A stretch of 64,000 nt of DNA from Prevotella sp. (lineage in GTDB: Bacteria > Bacteroidota > Bacteroidia > Bacteroidales > Bacteroidaceae). Position 1 is the stretch's first letter, and each line of letters starts with the position of its first letter. Below, in pieces: positions 9,797-19,176 of this stretch. The stretch covers positions 1-64,000 of the forward strand of contig JAFUFJ010000016.1 in the NCBI GenBank assembly GCA_017469955.1. Direction: 5' to 3'. The translations under genes were made by a program, and so were the position numbers. Below the pieces are notes generated by a model. That model ran no database searches, had not been told where the DNA came from, and saw only the letters and a program-made list of their open reading frames with translations.

Positions 9797-10687
9797 TCAG
9801 TCGATGAATCGGCGCGTGATGTCCTGATAGTTTTCGATGCGTCTGTCGCGCAGGAAAGGCCACCATCGCCGCACTTGCTCGGAGCGTTCCAGGGCGATTT
9901 CTACGGTTATGCACTCTTCTTCTGTCTCTGAAGCGCGCCAGATGATTTCCCCTTGCGGTCCGGCAACGAATGAAGAGCCCCAGAAGCGGATGCCGTTTTC
10001 CTTCGAGTTTCCTGACGGATGTGGCTCGTCACCCACGCGGTTTACGCTGATGACTGGTAGTCCGTTAGCCACAGCATGGCCACGTTGTACGATGGTCCAG
10101 GCCTCCCTTTGCCGCTGCTGTTCTTGAGCAGTGTCGTTGGCATCATAGCCGATGGCGGTGGGATAGATGAGCATGTCAGCTCCTGAAAGGGCCATGAGGC
10201 GTGCGGCTTCCGGGTACCATTGGTCCCAGCAGACGAGCACTCCCAGTCGTCCTACGGCTGTGTCGATGGGCTGAAAGCCGAGGTCTCCGGGTGTGAAGTA
10301 GAACTTTTCATAGTAGGCTGGGTCGTCGGGGATGTGCATTTTCCGGTACTTTCCGGCGATGGTTCCGTCGGCATCTATCACGACGGCTGTATTGTGATAG
10401 AGTCCTGTCGAGCGTTTTTCAAACAGTGAACAGACAATGACGACGCCGAGTTCGCCGGCCAGCCTGCCGAAGAGTTCGGTCGATGGTCCGGGTATTGTCT
10501 CGGCGAGGTCGAACACGCCGACGTCTTCTGTCTGGCAGAAGTACAGCGAGTTGTGCAGTTCCTGCATGACGATGAGCTTTGCACCCTGCATGGCAAGGCT
10601 CCTGACTTTCTCCGCAAGTCGTTCGGTGTTTTTGCTGATGCTGCCGGTGTTGTGCTGCTGGATGATGCCTACTTTGAGTTTTTTCAT
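9797..10687 (-). CDS. aguB: N-carbamoylputrescine amidohydrolase
   Basis: This 296-residue nitrilase-superfamily enzyme hydrolyses N-carbamoylputrescine to putrescine, CO2 and ammonia in the cytoplasm. The Glu-Lys-Cys triad is visible as E43 (MQELHNS), K116 (YRKMHIPDDP) and C153 (LVCWDQWYPEAAR). The sequence closely follows the AguB subgroup (KLKVGIIQQ, YEKFYFTPGD, RRWWPFLRDRRI). The start is set at 10687 because its ATG overlaps the stop of aguA (ATGA), implying translational coupling. The frame remains open 16 codons further upstream inside aguA. Confidence 0.93.
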   Translation of the reverse strand: MKKLKVGIIQQHNTGSISKNTERLAEKVRSLAMQGAKLIVMQELHNSLYFCQTEDVGVFDLAETIPGPSTELFGRLAGELGVVIVCSLFEKRSTGLYHNTAVVIDADGTIAGKYRKMHIPDDPAYYEKFYFTPGDLGFQPIDTAVGRLGVLVCWDQWYPEAARLMALSGADMLIYPTAIGYDANDTAQEQQRQREAWTIVQRGHAVANGLPVISVNRVGDEPHPSGNSKENGIRFWGSSFVAGPQGEIIWRASETEEECITVEIALERSEQVRRWWPFLRDRRIENYQDITRRFID

Positions 10688-11799
10688 TGCTGTATGGGTT
10701 GTTTGTTTTGGAGGTTTTCTGCCGGTTGTCCGCATGGAGCCTGCCAGTCGGGTGCTGCGACGGTGGGATATTGCATGGTCATGCAGTGTATTGATCCGTG
10801 TTGACGGATGATGGTCCGGCTGTCAATGGGTATGATGTCGCGGCCGGGGAATGCCCTTCCTATGGCTTCACAGGCCTCTTTGTCGAGGTCTTCCTGTGCA
10901 TAAGTGGGCACGATCACTGCGCCGTTGACGACCAGAAAGTTGGCATAGGTGGCGGGCAGTCGTTCGTCTTCGTCGCAGATAGGGCGAGGCATGGGCAGGG
11001 CGATGAGCCGTTTTCCGGGGTAGTCAAGTGAGCGAAGCTGGCGTTCGAGGGCCTGAAGGTCGTCGTAATGCGGGTCGTTTGTGTCGTGCGCGTGTATATA
11101 TAATAAGGTGTGACGGGGTGCCAGTCTGACGATGGTGTCGATGTGTCCGTCGGTGTCATCGCCTGCCAGCTGGCCGTGGTCGAGCCACACGATGCGCCTG
11201 GCATGCAGCCTTTCCTTGAGTTGCTGCTCGATGTCGCGCTGCTGAAGGGGCTGGTTTCTGTGTGGCGCAAGCAGGCATTGCGAGGTGGTGAAGACGGTGC
11301 CTTCGCCGTCGGATTCTATCGAACCACCCTCGAGCACGAAGTCGAGATGAGGCTCGTAGATGCCCCGGAACGCCTGCTGGTCGAAGAGTTGCCGGTTGAT
11401 CCGGTTGTCGTTGTCGGCCGGAAACTTGTCGCCCCAGCCGTTGAACCTGAAGTCAAGCAGGTGGGGCAGGGCGCCGCTGTCGGCCTCTTGGGTTGGCACC
11501 AAGGTGATGAAGGCATGGTCGCGCGCCCATGTGTCGTCGTTCCTGCAGGGCAGTATCGTGACGGGGAAGGCCGTCTTCTCTGGCAGAAGCTGCCTAACAA
11601 GGTCGGGCTCTTGGGCTGCGATGACCACGGGTTCATAGCGACTGACGGCACACACCATCTCACGACACGTCTCGGTGATGTCGCTCAAGTAGGGTGCCCA
11701 ATCGGTGCCGGCGTGAGGCCACGTGAACTGAACGAAGGCCTGCGGCTCCCATTCGGCAGGCATTCGCAGGGCATTGCTGGCGTTCTGGCAGTTGTTCAT
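10684..11799 (-). CDS. aguA: Agmatine deiminase
   Basis: This 371-residue peptidylarginine-deiminase-family enzyme converts agmatine to N-carbamoylputrescine, the step before aguB. Family signatures seen are MPAEWEPQ near the start, WARDHAF, FNGWGDKF, LEGGSIESDGEGT, DGHIDTIVRL and the C-terminal catalytic cysteine C339 in GSIHCMTMQYP. The start at 11799 (MNNCQNASNALRMPAEW) gives the usual family N-terminus. An upstream in-frame ATG at 11931 would add 44 residues of low-complexity sequence and is rejected. It overlaps aguB by 4 bp. The pair makes putrescine from agmatine. Confidence 0.93.
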   Translation of the reverse strand: MNNCQNASNALRMPAEWEPQAFVQFTWPHAGTDWAPYLSDITETCREMVCAVSRYEPVVIAAQEPDLVRQLLPEKTAFPVTILPCRNDDTWARDHAFITLVPTQEADSGALPHLLDFRFNGWGDKFPADNDNRINRQLFDQQAFRGIYEPHLDFVLEGGSIESDGEGTVFTTSQCLLAPHRNQPLQQRDIEQQLKERLHARRIVWLDHGQLAGDDTDGHIDTIVRLAPRHTLLYIHAHDTNDPHYDDLQALERQLRSLDYPGKRLIALPMPRPICDEDERLPATYANFLVVNGAVIVPTYAQEDLDKEACEAIGRAFPGRDIIPIDSRTIIRQHGSIHCMTMQYPTVAAPDWQAPCGQPAENLQNKQPIQQ

Positions 11800-11859
11800 G
11801 CTGCAAAAATACGAAGAAAATTGCAATCTCCCATCATAAAAAGGACAAAAAAGCAACGG

Positions 11860-12098
11860 CTCGACGGTTTTTGTCGTCGGGCAGGCCGGTAGCGGTTGAC
11901 GTGCTTGCCGGCGCGCATTGCCGGTCGCCATTGCGCCCCTTCAGTCAGACATTCCTGAGCCATGTCGGCGAGCCAGGCATCTGTTCAGTTTGAGAAAGCT
12001 AAGGTTTCAGCCCGAGAAGTCATAGAGTTATTGCCCAGAAAGCTATCCTTTCTCATCGAGAACCCATAGACTTCTCGGGCTGAAACCTTAGCTTTCCC
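11860..12098. repeat. 22-bp-phased array with 107-bp five-module element (copy B1, core 11992-12098)
   Basis: The core holds five 13-bp modules at 22-bp spacing: AAAGC-TAA-GGTTT, AAGTC-ATA-GAGTT, AAAGC-TAT-CCTTT, AACCC-ATA-GACTT, AAACC-TTA-GCTTT. Bases 11994-12021 and 12069-12096 are a perfect 28-bp inverted repeat around a 47-base interior. Upstream, the TT of the right half-site stays in register in degenerate modules (CTGTT 11981, CCCTT 11937, GCATT 11915, CGGTT 11893). The array lies between divergent genes, just upstream of the promoter at 12144. Confidence 0.8.
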
Positions 12099-12143
12099 GG
12101 CATGAAGCCAGTCGGCTCAGGTTTTGAAAAAAAGCGGCTTTTA

Positions 12144-12175
12144 TTTGCAGTTTAGGCCATATTTTTATAATTTTG
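12144..12175 (+). promoter_or_regulatory. Bacteroidetes promoter of the DUF6377-type regulator
   Basis: TTTG at 12144-12147, a 20-bp spacer and TAATTTTG at 12168-12175 match the Bacteroidetes sigma-ABfr consensus. The ATG at 12181 is only 6 bases past the -7 box, so the transcript would be leaderless or nearly so. This decides against the in-frame ATG at 12124. Confidence 0.7.
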
Positions 12176-12180
12176 CATGC

Positions 12181-13788
12181 ATGAAGCACAAAATCTGCAT
12201 AGCCTTATTGCTTCCGTTGCTGCTTTTCTCGTGCGGCTCGAGGCACTATGATAGCGAGACGGCCCAGCTCTTAGCCGCACTTGACGCCAGTCTTGCCCGG
12301 CGAACAAGCTGCGAACAGGCCAAACTCGGGCGTATTGACTCGCTGCGAACACTGCTTGTCCAGACCGTCGACCGGCAGCGTTGCTACGAGCTTCAGCTGC
12401 AGTTGTTCGACGAGTTCAAGTCCTATCGCTGCGACTCGGCCTTCGCCTATGCCAACCGTTGCATGGACTTGGCCCGGCAGATGGGCAGCCCTCAGAGCGT
12501 GGCCGAGGCCAAGTGCGCCGTTTCGTTCTGCCTGATGTCGTCGGGACTGTTCAAGGAAGCCAGCGACATGATGGCCGCAATCAGCACAGAAGGCATGAGC
12601 CAAGAGCAGCGCTTCAGCTACTATTCAGTCTATCAAAAGCTGTGGCAGGAAGAGGCAAACTTCTCGGGTGTGGAGCCCTACTATTCGCAATATATGGCAG
12701 CCAGCGACGACTATATCGACTCGCTGAAGACCATGCTCAGCGAGGAAGACCCCGAATGGTGGTCGCTCACGGGCTCGCAGCACATGAAAAACCATCGGTT
12801 CGACGAGGCCGTCGTCACCCTTCAAGCCTATCTTTCACGCTTCCCCGACACCGAAGCCCATGACAAAGCCATGGCCATTGCCGAGATGGCTTGGGCATAT
12901 ATCCATTCAGGACAGGACACCAAAGCCCTCAAATGCTTCATCAAGTCGGCCATCTACGACAACGAATCGTCGACCCGCGAGATCACAGCCCTCTTCTTCG
13001 TGGCCAAGCACATCTGCCAACTTGGCGATTATGACCGCGCAAGCCTCTACGCCAAGCAGGCACTCAACGACATCACATTCTACAATGCACGCCAGCGGAA
13101 GATAGAAATCGGCCAGATACTGCCCATCATCGAGCAAGACAGATACAACGCACTCACCATGCAACGCAACCGACTCATCCTCGCAGCCGTGCTCATCGGG
13201 CTGCTCTTCGTGGTGGTTCTCGTCAGTGTGATGTATCTCAGAAGGCTCAATGCCAAGCTGTGGCAGGCCCGGCAGACTATCGCACGCCACAACGAAGAGC
13301 TCGTAGACACCAACAACCAGCTTGCCGAAGCCAACAAGATCAAAGACGTATACATCGGACGATCGTTCTTCGCCAACGCCGAATTCATCGAGAAAATGGA
13401 GAAACTCTGCCTCACCGTCGATCGTAAAATACAAGCCAGACAGTATGAAGACCTGCGTAAGCAGGTGAAACTGTCGACCCTCGAACAGGAGCGGAAGCAA
13501 ATGTATGCAGCCTTCGACGAAACATTTCTCAACCTCTTCCCCACATTTGTCGAACAGTATAACCTGCTCTTCGACCCCAAGGATCGGCGCATGCCTGCCG
13601 ACGAAAAGTCACTCACGTCGGAGATGCGCATATTCGCTCTCATCCGCCTGGGCATCACTGACAGCGAACGAATAGCACGATTCCTCGACTATTCCGTACA
13701 CACCGTGAACACGTATAAGACGAGAGTAAAAAACAAATCGAACGTAGAGAACGAACTATTCGAACAGAAAATCATGCAGATTGCCTGA
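12181..13788 (+). CDS. Membrane-anchored TPR-like regulator with C-terminal LuxR-type HTH (DUF6377-like)
   Basis: This 535-residue protein has a lipoprotein-like signal (LLPLLLFSCGS), a helical TPR-like region (about 40-310), a single membrane span near 330-355 (LILAAVLIGLLFVVVLVSVM), a coiled segment, and a C-terminal helix-turn-helix (SEMRIFALIRLGITDSERIA, YSVHTVNTYKTRVKNKS). This layout matches the Bacteroidetes DUF6377 family. Such proteins are thought to sense at the envelope and control adjacent polysaccharide-use genes. Here the next genes are a GH31 glycosidase and a SusE/F-like protein, which would be the obvious targets (inference). The start is set by the promoter at 12144-12175. 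Confidence 0.75.
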   Translation: MKHKICIALLLPLLLFSCGSRHYDSETAQLLAALDASLARRTSCEQAKLGRIDSLRTLLVQTVDRQRCYELQLQLFDEFKSYRCDSAFAYANRCMDLARQMGSPQSVAEAKCAVSFCLMSSGLFKEASDMMAAISTEGMSQEQRFSYYSVYQKLWQEEANFSGVEPYYSQYMAASDDYIDSLKTMLSEEDPEWWSLTGSQHMKNHRFDEAVVTLQAYLSRFPDTEAHDKAMAIAEMAWAYIHSGQDTKALKCFIKSAIYDNESSTREITALFFVAKHICQLGDYDRASLYAKQALNDITFYNARQRKIEIGQILPIIEQDRYNALTMQRNRLILAAVLIGLLFVVVLVSVMYLRRLNAKLWQARQTIARHNEELVDTNNQLAEANKIKDVYIGRSFFANAEFIEKMEKLCLTVDRKIQARQYEDLRKQVKLSTLEQERKQMYAAFDETFLNLFPTFVEQYNLLFDPKDRRMPADEKSLTSEMRIFALIRLGITDSERIARFLDYSVHTVNTYKTRVKNKSNVENELFEQKIMQIA

Positions 13789-13972
13789 CGCGGAAAACAA
13801 CCACAAAGGCGTTTTAGAAACATAATACACAGCGAACCCGGAAAGAAAAGACAAGGCGCTGAAAACAAGCAAGTTGCAATCTTGCGGAGAAAAGCGGGGC
13901 TAATACATTCATTCCATCACTCTTCCAGAAGAAATCTTTTCGCTAACTTTGTGCCGTTAAACATAAAACTCC

Positions 13973-16528
13973 ATGACAATGAGAATCAAACAGACACTCA
14001 GAAAACTCTTGGCAACGGCATTTGCCTTCATGGCCTGCTGGAGCATGTGGGCACAAGAAACCTACAACCCCGTAGCCAATCCCGATGCAGTGGTAGAGTC
14101 GGGGCGCATGCGCTTTACCGTTCTGACGCCACAAATGATCAGAATACAATACAGTTCGAAACAGTTGTTCGAAGACAGAGCCACCTTTGCCATCGTCAAC
14201 CGAAACCTTCCAGTACCCACATTCACCGTCGAAGAGAAGGACGGATACCTCTATATCAAGACAGATGCACTCACCCTTACCTATAAGACCGGCACCATTC
14301 CCACACCCGAAACCAAGAATTCAACACGACTCAACATCAAGTTCAATCTCAACGGAAGGGAAGTCATCTGGTATCCGGGAAAGGATGACGCACTGAACCT
14401 CAAAGGAACGCTGCGCACACTCGACCAGGTGACGGGCGACAGCAACCGCGGTGATCTGGAAAACGGCATCCTCTCGCGCGACGGATGGGCCGTCATCGAC
14501 GAAAGCCCGGCTGCCCGACGCGGCGACGGATCGACAACATTCGCCTTCGACAAGGAGGTGAATGGAATACCATGGGCTGCCAAACCAGTCGACGAATCGG
14601 CCTATGACTGGTACTTCCTCGGCTATGGACATGAATATAAAAAGGCACTCGGAGACTTCATAAAGGTGGCAGGTCGCATACCAATGCCTCCCCTATATGT
14701 ACTTGGATACTGGTATAGCAAGTACCAACAGTATACACAACAAGACTTCATTAACCTCGTCAATGAAATTCAAGGCAATGACATCCCCATCGATGTGATG
14801 ATCATGGACATGGATTGGCATCGCAGTGATCAGTGGACAGGATGGAGTTGGGACAGGAATAAAATACCCAATCCTACCGGACTTATCAGATGGATGCACG
14901 GCAAAAACCTCAAGGTTTCGCTCAATTTGCATCCCGCCGACGGAGTAGGAAGCTATGAAGACAACTTCGCACAGATAAGAGACGACATGGGAATGCCTGA
15001 ATCCGCCGACCGGGTTCCATGGACTTTGGAAGACTCTACCTTCTACAAGACCATGTTCAAAAACATCATTCGAGTCAGAGAAAAAGAAGGAGTCGACTTC
15101 TGGTGGCTTGACTGGCAGCAGAACTTGACTAACCCTCGCATGGAAGGACTGAGCGAAACCTTCTGGTGCAACCATGTGTTTTATAACGACATGAAGCAGA
15201 ATCGTCCCGACGTCAGACCACTCATCTATCACAGATGGGGAGGACTCGGAAGCCACAGATACCCCATAGGATTCTCAGGAGACACACATCCAGCATTCAG
15301 TACGCTGGCCTATGAGACCTATTTCACGGCCACAGCTTCCAACGTTGGCTTCGGATACTGGGGACATGACCTTGGAGGTCACAACTACGCTCCTACCAAT
15401 AATAATGATCCTGAGCTATATTTGAGATGGATGCAGTTCGGTGTTTTTACCCCTATTTTCAGAACACATGCCAGTAATCATCCCAGCTTAGAGAGGCGTA
15501 TTTGGAAGTATCCTAACTTTGAATTCTTGCGCGAAACCGTCTATTTGCGCTACGAACTCATGCCATATATTTATGCTGCTGCCCGTGAAGGCTATGACAC
15601 CGGCGTGTCAATGTGCAGGCCTCTATACTACGAACACCCAGAAGAAAACAATGCTTATCGCTATGAAGACGAGTATTATTTTGGCAATGATATCATAGTT
15701 GCACCAGTAGTAACGGCTGCATCTGGCAATGGTCTGGCAAAGAGAACTACCTGGTTGCCGGAAGGAAAGTGGTATGACGTGTGCAGAAACAGAATGATTG
15801 ACGGCGGCATTGAGTTGACTGATAGCTATTCACAGACGGAAATTCCCTATTTTATAAAGGCCGGAAGTGTCATAGTAAACAACCCTCTCATCATGACTTT
15901 GGCATCGGTTCCCGAGCAGTTGATTATCAAAGTAGTGCCAGAAGGCAACGGGACAACCCAGTTATATGAGGATGAAGGCGACACGGATGGGTACAAATCT
16001 GGCATATATTCGACGACGGAAATCAGTCAGAAACGTGGCGAAAGAAAGATAGTTCTCACGATCAATCCTCGTGTCGGAGCTTATCCTAATATGCCAGAAC
16101 AGCGTGCCTATAAGGTGATTTTCCTTGCAGAAGAGAAGCCAGAAAGCGTTACTTTGAACGGTGAAGAGATCAGCGAATGGACTTTTGACGAACTGACTAA
16201 GACGCTGACAGTTGATATTCCTCTGACATCTTGCGATGCAAAGACGGTGGTAGAGGTCATGAGCAACTATTTGAATGTGCAGCCAACTTTCGCAGGAACG
16301 ATAGACATGTTCTTTGATTCTGCCGATGAAACAGTGCGGGTATCGACATCTGAAACGGTTGCACAGGGCAGTCTTCACGTCTATAATATGGACGGAACAG
16401 AAGTTGTCTCGGCAGATATGTCGGGCAAAGAGTCATTGGCAGTGAGCCTTTCGGGCATGCCTTCTGGTGCGTATGTGTGCCGGTTGGTTGCCGACGGGAC
16501 GGTCTTGACGCGCAAGTTTGCCAAGTAA
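13973..16528 (+). CDS. Secreted GH31 glycosidase (alpha-glucosidase/xylosidase family) with type A sorting domain
   Basis: This 851-residue protein has a signal peptide (LLATAFAFMACWSMWAQ). The GH31 barrel is clear: VMIMDMDWH, the nucleophile D380 in FWWLDWQQN, the acid/base D437 in GFSGDTHPAF, and GHDLGGHNY. The last about 80 residues (VYNMDGTEV, LSGMPSGAYVCRLVADG, VLTRKFAK) form a type A C-terminal sorting domain as seen on type IX secretion cargo. GH31 enzymes cleave alpha-glucosides or alpha-xylosides. The exact substrate cannot be read here. A TAACTTTG -7 box lies at 13944-13951. The start could also be the ATG at 13979. Confidence 0.88.
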   Translation: MTMRIKQTLRKLLATAFAFMACWSMWAQETYNPVANPDAVVESGRMRFTVLTPQMIRIQYSSKQLFEDRATFAIVNRNLPVPTFTVEEKDGYLYIKTDALTLTYKTGTIPTPETKNSTRLNIKFNLNGREVIWYPGKDDALNLKGTLRTLDQVTGDSNRGDLENGILSRDGWAVIDESPAARRGDGSTTFAFDKEVNGIPWAAKPVDESAYDWYFLGYGHEYKKALGDFIKVAGRIPMPPLYVLGYWYSKYQQYTQQDFINLVNEIQGNDIPIDVMIMDMDWHRSDQWTGWSWDRNKIPNPTGLIRWMHGKNLKVSLNLHPADGVGSYEDNFAQIRDDMGMPESADRVPWTLEDSTFYKTMFKNIIRVREKEGVDFWWLDWQQNLTNPRMEGLSETFWCNHVFYNDMKQNRPDVRPLIYHRWGGLGSHRYPIGFSGDTHPAFSTLAYETYFTATASNVGFGYWGHDLGGHNYAPTNNNDPELYLRWMQFGVFTPIFRTHASNHPSLERRIWKYPNFEFLRETVYLRYELMPYIYAAAREGYDTGVSMCRPLYYEHPEENNAYRYEDEYYFGNDIIVAPVVTAASGNGLAKRTTWLPEGKWYDVCRNRMIDGGIELTDSYSQTEIPYFIKAGSVIVNNPLIMTLASVPEQLIIKVVPEGNGTTQLYEDEGDTDGYKSGIYSTTEISQKRGERKIVLTINPRVGAYPNMPEQRAYKVIFLAEEKPESVTLNGEEISEWTFDELTKTLTVDIPLTSCDAKTVVEVMSNYLNVQPTFAGTIDMFFDSADETVRVSTSETVAQGSLHVYNMDGTEVVSADMSGKESLAVSLSGMPSGAYVCRLVADGTVLTRKFAK

Positions 16529-16585
16529 AGACGGGCCACGGGATAAGTAGGAACATAAGTATGATACAGCAAATCAATTGACAAA

Positions 16586-17548
16586 ATGAAGAGATATTTT
16601 ATTATACTGGCAACCATGATGGCTGCAGTCGCAGCATCTGCCCAGACCAACCTTTGGATAACTGGCCCTGCAGTGCCAGGCGGAACGCAGAAACTGGACA
16701 AATGTCCGAACGGTATTTTTAAGTTTGCCGGCACACTTAATGAAGGAAAATTGAAGGTTATCACCACAGAAGAGATCGGCTCAGGTACCCAATATCTCGT
16801 ACCTCGATATACACAATCCTATGTGGTTAATAACGGATTACCCTATACATTGACCCGAAACGACAGCGAAGAGACGTGGATTGTTCCGTTCGCCGAAGAC
16901 CGTTACAAGTTTGTTGTCGACACAAGATCGCGCACTTTGACGGGCGAAATCTTCGTTCCTTGGCGTGAAGTATATTTAGCTGGAGGAGCATGTGAGATTG
17001 GTTGGCAGGCCTTTGTGATGCTGCCGTTTACCCAAGATGCCGACGATCCCAATGTCTTCACGTGGACAGGCGAGCTGAAGGAGCGCAATGAATATGTGGA
17101 ACCTCGTCGTTTTAAGTTGCAGGGACAGAACACATGGGACCCGAAAAACCTCCACCCATATACTCAAGATGAGGCTGTTTTGGAGTCAACTCAGATGCGC
17201 TTGGGTGGTGAAGATACAAAATGGGAGATAGCTCAAGACGGCATTTATCGTCTTACGGTGAACGTGTTTAAGGAGACTTTCCGTGCAGAATACCTTGGAA
17301 GCGAGGCTAAAGACGGCACGCTTGACGTCGACAAGACATTGTCTGATTTCTCAGTTTCGTTGTCGGGGCACACGATATATGTGAAGTCTCCCGAGCAGCT
17401 AAAGGTGACAGTCTATCGTGCCGACTCGGTGAAAGTGGTCGAGAAGAGTGGCGCTGATCTGATGCTTGCCATTCCCCAGCGAGGCGTCTATGTCGTGAAA
17501 GGGAAGGGGAAGAACATCAGTTTCACCAAGAAAATCGTCATTGAATAG
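16586..17548 (+). CDS. Secreted SusE/SusF-like carbohydrate-binding protein
   Basis: This 320-residue protein has a signal peptide (MKRYFIILATMMAAVAASAQ) and two repeats resembling the SusE/SusF outer-membrane starch-binding modules: LWITGPAVPGGTQKL with FKFAGTL, and VYLAGGACEIGWQ with FTWTGEL and RRFKLQGQN. Its C-terminus (VTVYRADS, GVYVVKGKGKN, KKIVIE) looks like a sorting signal. It starts 57 bp after the GH31 gene on the same strand, so the two likely form an operon for binding and cleaving one glycan. SusC/SusD genes are absent from the neighbourhood. Confidence 0.65.
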   Translation: MKRYFIILATMMAAVAASAQTNLWITGPAVPGGTQKLDKCPNGIFKFAGTLNEGKLKVITTEEIGSGTQYLVPRYTQSYVVNNGLPYTLTRNDSEETWIVPFAEDRYKFVVDTRSRTLTGEIFVPWREVYLAGGACEIGWQAFVMLPFTQDADDPNVFTWTGELKERNEYVEPRRFKLQGQNTWDPKNLHPYTQDEAVLESTQMRLGGEDTKWEIAQDGIYRLTVNVFKETFRAEYLGSEAKDGTLDVDKTLSDFSVSLSGHTIYVKSPEQLKVTVYRADSVKVVEKSGADLMLAIPQRGVYVVKGKGKNISFTKKIVIE

Positions 17549-17633
17549 CGCTCTTTCGTGGCGAGTCATGCAGGCTTGCGGCGTCTTTCCCGCGGTGAAA
17601 GCCTGTCGCTATATATATTAATAAGGTGTATGT

Positions 17634-18344
17634 ATGCTTGAATTGAAGGACATCATTCTTGAGGAGTCATCCGCTTGTCGACGGCAACCGGTTTCGTTCG
17701 TTGTCAGACCGGGCGATACGTACACCTTCAACAGCCCTTCTCGTAGTCTTAATACGTGCCTTTTGCGTGTGATTATGGGCCTGAAAGCCCCCGTAGAAGG
17801 CTATGTAACCATCGAAGGAGAGCATGTCAGTTCACGGTCGTCTTCGACCTTTCGCAGGCTAATGACCTACCTTCCTCACGGCCTTTTTCTTCCTCATTGC
17901 CGTGTTTCCGAATTTCTTTTGACCCTTTGGAGCCTACAGGTGAACTCCGATTTGGAGCTCCGTCGCCAGCAGGTAAGGCAGCAATGGTCGCAGTTAGACG
18001 TAGACATTTCCTGGTGGGATGCCTATGCCGATGAGGTTCCATGGGCAGTGATGCGGCGCATCTTGCTGGCGGTTTCATCCATGACTGGTCATCCTCTTGT
18101 CTTGCTTGACATGCCTTTCGACGGACAAAGCGAGGAGCACGTCCGCCTGATGGACGGCTATATACGCCAAATGGCACAATCGGGAAAGTCCGTCTTGCAG
18201 ACGTCTCTCGACAGGCTGCCTGCCGGTTCTTCTGAAAAGACTATCCCCGAGAGTGCGCCAACCGTTCCCTCTCCGGGTGCGAAGGCGCCTTCCGATGCCC
18301 CATCGTCGCCCTCTTTTCAGCCTTTGTCATTGTTTGATACTTAA
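17634..18344 (+). CDS. Degenerate ABC-transporter ATPase-like protein (FetA-position)
   Basis: This 236-residue protein follows the ABC ATPase fold from MLELKDIILEE to about residue 195, but each motif is damaged. The Walker A region reads NSPSRSLNTCLLRVIMGL, with N40 at the Lys position and no GxxGxG pattern. The Q-loop position is H82 (YLPHG). The LSGGQ position reads DEVPWAVMRRI. Walker B is LVLLDMP, with M160 replacing the catalytic Glu. The H-loop reads SVLQTSLD. The C-terminal 40 residues are Pro/Ser-rich. It is followed 16 bp later by a UPF0014 permease, the usual partner of FetA-type ATPases. It should not hydrolyse ATP in the usual way. The frame is intact, so it may be a retained regulatory subunit. 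Confidence 0.65.
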   Translation: MLELKDIILEESSACRRQPVSFVVRPGDTYTFNSPSRSLNTCLLRVIMGLKAPVEGYVTIEGEHVSSRSSSTFRRLMTYLPHGLFLPHCRVSEFLLTLWSLQVNSDLELRRQQVRQQWSQLDVDISWWDAYADEVPWAVMRRILLAVSSMTGHPLVLLDMPFDGQSEEHVRLMDGYIRQMAQSGKSVLQTSLDRLPAGSSEKTIPESAPTVPSPGAKAPSDAPSSPSFQPLSLFDT

Positions 18345-18360
18345 TGAATGATAGATAACT

Positions 18361-19170
18361 ATGGAGTTGACACTGACTGGATTTCTGTTTGGAATGGCCT
18401 TGTTGGCCGTTCCTTTGCTGGTGGTTGTAAGGCTGCAGATTGGCTTGACGGGCCAGTTTCTGCGAGCCTTGTCGCGCATGCTGGCCTCCTCTCTGCTGGC
18501 CGGAGGTTGCCTTTGGCTGGCCGAACGCTACAGCCATTGGGCCTTGAACCTGTTGCTGGTGTTGCTGATGGCAGCTTTCTATGCCGGCATTACGCCCCGT
18601 CTGGCCCGCGTCAGCCAGCGCAATTATCTCATTCCTGCTGCTGTAGGAATGGGCGTTTCGCTGCTGTTGACACTGGCCTATCTGTGGGTTTTCGTTGTTG
18701 GCGTTCATGTTAAGTTCCTGCTTGGGCCAGTCATCCCGTTGGCAGGTCTGCTGTTAGGCACGATGACAGCTGCCGTTTCATCGGCATTACGCACCTATTA
18801 TGCAGGCATTCTCCACCACGGTCAGCTCTACGAATACCTGTTGGGAAACGGCGCAACCCATCGCGAAGCCGTCTGGTATTTTGTGCGTCGTGCCGTACAG
18901 TCGGCCTTCTTGCCCTACATCAAGACCATGTCGACGCTCTTCATTAGTGTGTGTCCGTTGGTAGTATGGTCGATGATGCTCAGTGGCGTGAGCGCCCTTT
19001 CAGCCGTAGGATGGCAGCTGTTGCTGGTCGTCGCGTCGCTCTTTGCCACTCTTGTAGCATTGCTGGCAGCCCTTTGGACAGCCCGACACTATGCCTTCGA
19101 TGCCTATGAAGCCTTGGTCGTGCTGGCAGGAAACACACCGCAACCCGTTGACAACAAAGAAAAGGAATAG
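18361..19170 (+). CDS. UPF0014/FetB-like ABC transporter permease
   Basis: This 269-residue protein has about seven membrane segments. The region RTYYAGILHHGQLYEYLLGN, then REAVWYFVRRAVQSAFLPYI and MLSGVSALSAVGWQLLLVVA, follows the FetB/YbbM family, including the conserved cytoplasmic loop and the LSGVSAL-type motif. Family members (FetB in enterics, STAR2/ALS3 in plants) are linked to iron or metal tolerance export with a separate ATPase. Here the upstream ATPase-like partner is degenerate, so the energy source is unclear. The nuclease lipoprotein follows after 6 bp, so all three genes are probably one operon. Confidence 0.75.
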   Translation: MELTLTGFLFGMALLAVPLLVVVRLQIGLTGQFLRALSRMLASSLLAGGCLWLAERYSHWALNLLLVLLMAAFYAGITPRLARVSQRNYLIPAAVGMGVSLLLTLAYLWVFVVGVHVKFLLGPVIPLAGLLLGTMTAAVSSALRTYYAGILHHGQLYEYLLGNGATHREAVWYFVRRAVQSAFLPYIKTMSTLFISVCPLVVWSMMLSGVSALSAVGWQLLLVVASLFATLVALLAALWTARHYAFDAYEALVVLAGNTPQPVDNKEKE

Positions 19171-19176
19171 CCGAAT

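Noticed and set aside
11992..12098. MITE or insertion-sequence remnant
   Set aside because: Copies share length and phase but not sequence. No target-site duplication, transposase or RAYT-type gene was seen in the window.
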